Assembly (NCBI GenBank): GCA_032622095.1 | Contig: CP136068.1 | Span: 148,131,365 to 148,195,364, forward strand | Direction of reading: 5' to 3' | DNA length: 64,000 nt | Source of the DNA: Siphonodentalium dalli | Lineage: Eukaryota; Mollusca; Scaphopoda; Gadilida; Siphonodentaliidae | The notes under the pieces: model-generated | The model's database searches: none | The model's input: only the letters and a program-made list of their open reading frames with translations | What the model was told of the DNA's origin: nothing | Translations under genes and position numbers: made by a program | In this document: positions 58,414-64,000 of the stretch, piece after piece | How the letters are laid out: every line of letters begins with the position of its first letter | How positions within the stretch are numbered: the stretch's first letter is position 1

Positions 58414-58757
58414 CACTGTTTTTGAACAATGATCTCGTGAACACAGTGTATAAATAAAGTTCGAATTAAATGTATTTAATCCCAGAACTTTGGACAACTT
58501 GCTGTCCTAAACCACCACTGGATAAATCACCACTTGTTACATCAGAATAACCACCACCGTAAATACTACCATTTGGCCACGTTTTAAACCAACGGCCGAT
58601 TTATGGCTTCACGACTGTTTGGGAATTACAACCAACAACGTCTGGTGTAGAATAACAGCTATCGGTCACAACTCAACCACACAGTGCAAGCAATTGCACC
58701 AAATTATTCATTGGTTAACTGGTAAATGTATATTACCAATATAATATGCATCAGATT

Positions 58758-58846
58758 GGGTCCTACTAAAACCCGACCGCACCCGACCGGACACGACCGC
58801 ACCCGACCGCACCCGACCGGACCGACCGCACCCGACCGGACCGCCC
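58758..58846 (+). repeat. FB2 left terminal (GACCGCACCC)n
   Basis: About eight imperfect 10-bp units; the right end has only about two, so length differs between the ends. Confidence 0.85.
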
Positions 58847-59890
58847 CCAGGGTTCCGAGCGAGATCGAGTTGGCACTATCATATAGACTGGACCCGAATG
58901 TACCCAAGTTCCAACCCCCAAGTCGATAGCTCGAGCGGACACGGCACCGTTAACCCCTAACTTGCGGTCGTTTCCGCCAGATAAGGGAAATCCAAAAAGG
59001 CGCCGATCGCACCTCCCCTGACTGCCTGACCACGGAAATGGACATTATATCATGACGTGAATAACCAAATGCATCCATGGGCGATCGGACAAGTCGCTAG
59101 CTGCAGCAGAAGTGAATAAATTAACCCATACGCTGCTGCCAAATTCGCTATAAATGTACGCAAAAACGCCGAAATTAACACCCGCCGACCGGACCGCCCC
59201 TAGAGGTCCTAGCGAGATGAGGTTTGCACTATCGTGTACAATGGACCCGAATGTACCAAAGTTCCAATCCTCAAGTCGATAGCTCGAGCGCACACGGCAC
59301 TGTTAACCCCTGACTGCGGCCGTTTCCGCCAGGTGCGGGAAATCCAAAATGGCGCCGATCGCATCTCCCCTGACTGCCTGACCACGGAAATGGACATTAT
59401 ATCATGAAGTGAATACCCATATGCATCCATGGACGATCGGACAAGTCGCTAGCTACACCGGAAGTGAATAAATTAACCCATACGCTGCTGCCGAATTCGC
59501 TATAAATGTACGCAAAAACGCCGAAATTAACACCCGCCGAAGGACCGCCAATAGGGGTCCAAGTGAGATGGGGTTTGCACTATCGTGTACAATGGACCCG
59601 AATGTACCAAAGTTCCAATCCCCAAGTCGATAGCTCGAGCGGACACGGCACTGTTAAATCCTGACTGGCGGCCGTTTCCGCCAGGTACGGGAAATCCAAA
59701 AAGGCGCCGACCGCACCTCCCCTGACTGCCTGACCATCAAAATTGACATTATATCATGAAGTGAATACCCATATGCATCAATGGACGTTCGGACAAGTCG
59801 CTAGCTGCAGCGGAAGTGAATAAATTAACCCATACGCTGCTGCCGAATTCGCTATAAACGCCGAAATTAACACCCGTCGACCACACCGAC
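58847..59890 (+). repeat. FB2 left-arm ~350-bp satellite (3 monomers)
   Basis: AAGTCGATAGCTCGAGC occurs at 58920, 59273 and 59624, giving periods of 353 and 351. Each monomer also has GACATTATATCATGA and ACCCATACGCTGCTGCC. Confidence 0.9.
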
Positions 59891-60690
59891 CTAATGGGTC
59901 CGAGCCAGTCTGAGTAAACTCATACCTAAATATTCATTACAACATTGAATATTAGGTCTGACGGATAACATCGCTATCTCATTTCCAAGTCCTCGGGATT
60001 CCGTAATCTGATTGATTGCGTAAATTATTTTCCGTCCAATGAAACCGCATGGGTTAATAAACAAGTTTTAGTGGGCGGAGACTCCCATAATGTCACCTCT
60101 AAATATAGTAACAGAGTCGGTATTTCTCCGATCGAAAGCGATGCTTGCAAATACAACAGACAGAAAAAATGGCTTCGAAATTATATATTCGGTACGATTC
60201 GGATTAATTTGAAGGATGTGCTAGACCTGATAGATAGGCCTGCGCATGGTACCAACTTGGCCTCCCATAAATATAAATAGAACTCACTCATGTCCGTGTA
60301 TTTGATTTACTTTATTGTAACATGGTTTGCAAATCAAATTATTTGTCGTAAAAAAGTCATCTGACAGTTAAACACCGAGGAAATGACTTAATTTTATGCT
60401 TTTAAATAGTTCTAAAGCATCATTTTTGATGACGACCTTATTTTTTGCTCTCGGATGCAGCTTTCCGGTTGATGCAGCGAGTTCATCTCCCGAAAAAGAA
60501 TAGTCGCACACACGACAAATATTATCTGCTGTAAGTTTATGTCGCGACACAGGCCATTGCTATTGCGAAGCACAACAAATAACACGTGGGGACACCTGTC
60601 AATCATCGATGTATTTTTTTAAATCCGTGACGTCATTTTGGGGAAGCTCTTCGCTGAATAGAAATGGTTTTGGCTACATAAGCTCCAGAC
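59891..60690. other. FB2 core, left part
   Basis: Contains a minus-strand frame (60541-60368) with LTADNICRVCDYSF (CxxC) and a stop after HFLGV, preceded by acceptor-like CTTACAG. It may be an exon fragment; family unknown. Confidence 0.3.
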
Positions 60691-60708
60691 TCTATATTTC
60701 AAATATAG
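60684..60708. repeat. 25-bp perfect palindrome
   Basis: GACTCTATATTT/AAATATAGAGTC at the edge of the solo satellite monomer. Confidence 0.85.
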
Positions 60709-60714
60709 AGTCGA

Positions 60715-60935
60715 CGTTCACCCAGACTGGGTCCGAGCGTGATGGTGTTTTTACTATCGTGCAGAATAGACCCGAATGTACCAAAGTTCCAACCCCCAAG
60801 TCGATAGCTCGAGTGGATATGGCACTGTTAACCCCTAATTTGCGACCGGTTCCACGGGTACGCGAAATCCAAAAAGGCACAAACCGCATCTCCCCTGGTT
60901 GCACGACCACGGAAATGGACATCATATCATGCAGC
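60715..60935 (+). repeat. Solo FB2 satellite monomer (partial)
   Basis: Diverged (~80%) partial monomer in left-arm orientation, isolated in the core, possibly a remnant of an older arm boundary. Confidence 0.8.
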
Positions 60936-61677
60936 GAAAAGTGTATTCTGGTCCTGCTAGATCAACACCGATATTCGAAAACTTATACGAGGTGAGTGAT
61001 AACATATCAATTGAAACACATATGTATGAGGCCCGGAGAATTTTCTTTATGGTACATGCAAAAATATATTATAAAACAACTGAATATGTGAATGGGGGGG
61101 GGGGGGGGGTAACCCCATGTTTATTTATTATAAAACAACATGGTTCAGGTCATGATAGTCGCATGGGTAGTGACCTAAAGTGGTATGCTATTCAAAGCAC
61201 TGCATGTGACAGTGTGTATGGGTTATAGCGAGGTGTCACATTCGTCACCACGGACTTCAATTCAATTAATTTATTTATGTTGGTGAATCCCTTGTGATTA
61301 TCAGTCCAGTGATTAACTAATTTACTTCGAGCTCTCGTGCGATTTACTTTTGGCGGTTTTCGTTACAATAAATAATCATGAATAATGTACATGTATCAAT
61401 TGTACGTGTTTTTATAGGAATTGGTTTCGACAGTAGTTATACGATCGTGCGAATTAATTGGGATTTAAAACATGATCAGATTAAGGGATTTTAAAATCGG
61501 ATTATGAACCTTGGCCTCATCCGTGGGATGAGTGCGATGCATGGCTTCGTGTACATGGCAAGAAACCCATTCGAATGTAATTTGCAACCAATGGAATGAA
61601 CCAATGATATAGTTGCATTGATATATAAAATGGTTACTTTCTAAATTGTGTCAAATCGACATCTTGATCTTATCATA

Positions 61678-62347
61678 ATGCGACCACCACGAGGTCTACC
61701 AGTTATGGTCATATATACATGCTCTGTTTGCGACGGTGAAGCCGAAGGTAGGGGAACAATTTGATTTATATTTTTAATGTTGATATATACTAACGGAAAG
61801 TTGCTAATGCAGTTTAGATAATTACTGTTTGTTTCTCCGTTATTTGCGAATTTATAGTTATGATGTTTGGTATTATCTGATTATTCGCATAGTAAAGCAT
61901 GACACAAAATATATTTTTGTACGAATGATTTTGAGCGAGTCGAATATTGATTGGACAAGCTAACTAACGGAATTATATGTTCGAGCAATCATAACCTATT
62001 TTCTCAGTCTGGAAATTCCAACATTCGAATAGTCTATGAAATTATTTGTGAAATCCAATTGTTTGACATTTTGCCAACATGTCAGCCATTTAATTCTAAA
62101 TTGTTCAACAATCCATAACGATACGTATATCGGCCAATAAATCGAATGCGATTAACAATTTGTCTATACCATATATCAATGTTTTTTCAATTTGCTCACA
62201 TTAACAGTCGATGCGCTGAATTATTCCTGTAAAACAGTTTGTGGTTACAACACGTGTTGCGGTACGGGTAGCTATATAGATTCCAGTAACCGTATCGAAC
62301 GGAGAAACGAATATTTATTTCTGAACTACATATTTACTCTCCAGTAG
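61678..62347 (+). CDS. Candidate 2-exon cysteine-rich ORF in FB2 core
   Basis: Exon 1 61678-61747 (ATG, donor GAAG|GTAGGG, phase 1) and exon 2 62208-62347 (acceptor TTGCTCACATTAACAG, stop TAG) join to 69 residues. The middle reads CSVCDGEAEV and YSCKTVCGYNTCCGTG, seven Cys in ~30 residues. No clear signal peptide; the C-terminus is low-quality. A real gene, an exon fragment or chance are all possible. Confidence 0.3.
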
Positions 62348-62511
62348 CCAACTAAATTTTGTATTGACGACTGGCATGCCGATATCAATAACTCGAAACT
62401 ATACGAAATATATTGACCGAGTGCAATAAATTACATTTAAAGTCGAGATTTAGCTAGCGAGGCTCGAATCGAATTTAGTGGACGAGGTTAATAAATTGCG
62501 TATTGAATCTG

Positions 62512-62712
62512 ATTGAATTGCGACGAATTTGAGATCCATCTTTATCACTTAATCACATTGTAGCATGGGGAAACGACCCAAAGACGGCTGGGGTTAAACA
62601 ATTCATAATGATTTCTTTATCACAACCAAAGAGGAAGTAAAGACATGTGCATTAAAGAAAAAATAACTCAACTCATTCAATTATGCAATATCATTATGAT
62701 ATTCCAATTAAC
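62512..62712 (+). repeat. FB2 core segment shared with lectin-gene intron 3
   Basis: Collinear with 38349-38630 (GAATTGCGACGAA; AATCACAT.G.AGCATGG; TTATCACAACCAAAGA; AGAAAAAATAA). It stops ~90 bp before the right-arm satellite. Confidence 0.75.
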
Positions 62713-62814
62713 ACATGACAGTTACATATATGATGGTTGTTACAGCGCATTACATGTATGTTCAGTTCAACGTGTGTGTGTTTGTGGGGGTGCTTAGAAA
62801 ACAATATTTGTTCG

Positions 62815-63670
62815 CCTTTTTGGATTTCCCGTACCTGGCAGAAACGGCCGCAATTCAGGGGTTAACAGTGCCGTGTCTGCTCGAGCTATCGACTTGGGGA
62901 TTGGAACTTTGGTCCATTCGGGTCCATTCTACACGATGGTGCAAACCCCATCTCGCTCGGACCCCTAGGGGCGGTCCGGTGTTAATGTCGGCGTTTTTGC
63001 GTACATTTATAATGAATTCGGCAGCAGCGTATGGGTTAATTTATTCACTTCCGCAGCAGCTAGCGACTTGTCCGATCGCCCACGGATGCATATGGGTATT
63101 CACTTCATGATATAATGTCCATTTCCGTGGTCAGGCAGTCAGGGGAGGTGCGGTCGGCGCCTTTTTGGATTTCACGTACCTGGCGGAAACGGCCGCCAGT
63201 CAGGGGTTAACAGTGCCGTGTCCGCTCGAGCTATCGACTTGGGGATTGGAAATTTGGTACATTCGGGTCCATTGTACACGATAGTGCAAAGCCCATCTCG
63301 CTAGGACCCCTAGGGGCGGTCCGGTCGGCAGGTGTTAATTTCGGCGTTTTTGCGTACATTTATAGCGAATTCGGCAGCAGCGTATGGGTTAATTTATTCA
63401 CTTCCGCTACAGCTAGTGACTTGTCCGATCGCCCATGGATGCATTTGGTTATTCACTTCATGATATAATGTCCATTTCCGTGGTCAGGCAGTCAGGGGAG
63501 GTGCGGTCGGCGCCTTTTTGGATTTCCCTTACCTGGCGGAAACGGCCGCAAGTTATGGGTTAACAGTGCCGTGTCCGCTCGAGCTATCGACTTGGGGATT
63601 GGAACTTTGGTATATTCGGGTCCATTCTACATGATAGTGCAAACCCCATCTCGCTCGGACACCTGGGGGC
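62815..63670 (-). repeat. FB2 right-arm ~350-bp satellite
   Basis: Inverted copy of the left arm; GCTCGAGCTATCGACTTGG at about 62880, 63225 and 63577. Confidence 0.9.
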
Positions 63671-63706
63671 GGTCCGGTCGGGTGCGGTCGGGTTTTAGTA
63701 GGACCG
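63671..63706 (-). repeat. FB2 right terminal repeat
   Basis: Inverted counterpart of the left end; two GACCGCACCC-type units then the TIR. Confidence 0.85.
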
Positions 63707-63714
63707 ATCAGATT

Positions 63715-64000
63715 AGAGCCAAGTTAATGAATTTCGATCCGGTCGCGACAGCTGTGAACCCAAAAATGAATTATTTGCCTAATTCAGCGATCCACGACAA
63801 CTATAGTCGCACGAGATTATCCAGCGATTCAGCGATTCAGCGATTCACCAGGCAAACGCAGAGCGAGCCATTGTGTGTGATTATAACCCGTGACTGATTT
63901 GACGTCGACCCATATAATTTGTCGGGTAACAATTTGACCATGTTAAGGCAGTAACATACCGGCAATGACATATTTATAAAATTTTCAGAAAGAGATAACA
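63715..64000. other. Right window edge
   Basis: Small (CAGCGATT)n run at 63785-63848. No gene seen. Confidence 0.5.

Larger units (their letters stand above)
53860..58500 (-). mobile_element. Ngaro-like tyrosine-recombinase retrotransposon (decayed)
   Basis: On the minus strand the order is gag-like, reverse transcriptase-RNase H, tyrosine recombinase, SGNH hydrolase. Absence of a methyltransferase domain and presence of an SGNH module fit Ngaro-type elements rather than DIRS1 (family knowledge). Several stops and frameshifts show it is inactive as written. I could not find the split direct repeats expected at the ends. Confidence 0.75.
58758..63706. mobile_element. Foldback-like element FB2 (4.9 kb)
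   Basis: Inverted ends GGTCCTACTAAAACCCG / CGGGTTTTAGTAGGACC are flanked by the 8-bp duplication ATCAGATT (58750-58757 and 63707-63714). Behind the ends come GACCGCACCC repeats and then ~350-bp satellite monomers in inverted arrangement (58847-59890 and 62815-63670). The core (59.9-62.8 kb) is unrelated to the arms. No transposase seen. An 8-bp duplication suits hAT, P or Merlin-like elements (inference). Confidence 0.8.

Noticed and set aside
58762-58850. CRISPR-like short repeats (GACCGCACCC)
   Set aside because: Contiguous 10-bp units without spacers at a eukaryotic element's terminus; simple tandem repeat.

Overview
This is a gene-poor, AT-rich metazoan nuclear DNA window packed with repeats. 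Long introns with GT..AG borders, AATAAA poly(A) signals, non-LTR, BEL/Pao and tyrosine-recombinase retrotransposon remnants, and a secreted PAN/EGF/C-type-lectin gene all point to an invertebrate animal. A lophotrochozoan such as a marine mollusc is my best guess. That guess rests on repeat style and gene architecture, not on a species-diagnostic gene. I saw no rRNA or CRISPR and no convincing tRNA.

Two host genes can be reconstructed with consistent splice phases. (1) On the + strand, four exons (30586-30891, 33528-33633, 36353-36526, 38766-38977) give a 265-residue protein: N-terminal signal or anchor, PAN/apple-like domain, degenerate EGF-like domain, C-type lectin-like domain. AATAAA follows at 39112. 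(2) On the - strand, two exons (44815-44656, 43886-43726) give a 106-residue secreted precursor with four C-terminal cysteines and no family I recognise. AATAAA lies 48 bp past its stop. Weaker candidates are a signal-peptide ORF at 12612-12510 (-) and a two-exon cysteine-rich ORF at 61678-62347 (+).

The rest is mostly mobile DNA. 1-12.1 kb: 3' ends of non-LTR retrotransposons, several tandemly duplicated; TTAA-type MITEs; a family rich in AAGGTCA motifs; a 160-bp array. 12.1-18.1 kb: minisatellite, CR1-like LINE remnant, another MITE. 18478-29789: an 11.3-kb foldback-like element with satellite-filled inverted arms and a GTTAG 5-bp target duplication, carrying a nested 494-bp TTAA insertion in one arm. 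30-39 kb: the lectin gene with MITE-filled introns. 39.5-43.7 kb: palindromes and minisatellites. 43.7-46.7 kb: the secreted-peptide gene and repeats. 47-51 kb: little recognisable. 51.8-52.75 kb: internally deleted BEL/Pao element. 53.86-58.5 kb (-): a decayed Ngaro-like element (gag, RT-RNase H, tyrosine recombinase, SGNH hydrolase). 58758-63706: a second foldback-like element (4.9 kb, 8-bp duplication ATCAGATT) whose arms are about 350-bp satellite monomers.

Most striking are the two unrelated foldback-like elements, each with termini, satellite arms and a unique core. The core of the second shares about 200 bp with intron 3 of the lectin gene and holds exon-like ORFs. Gene capture is an inference; shared repeat content is the alternative.
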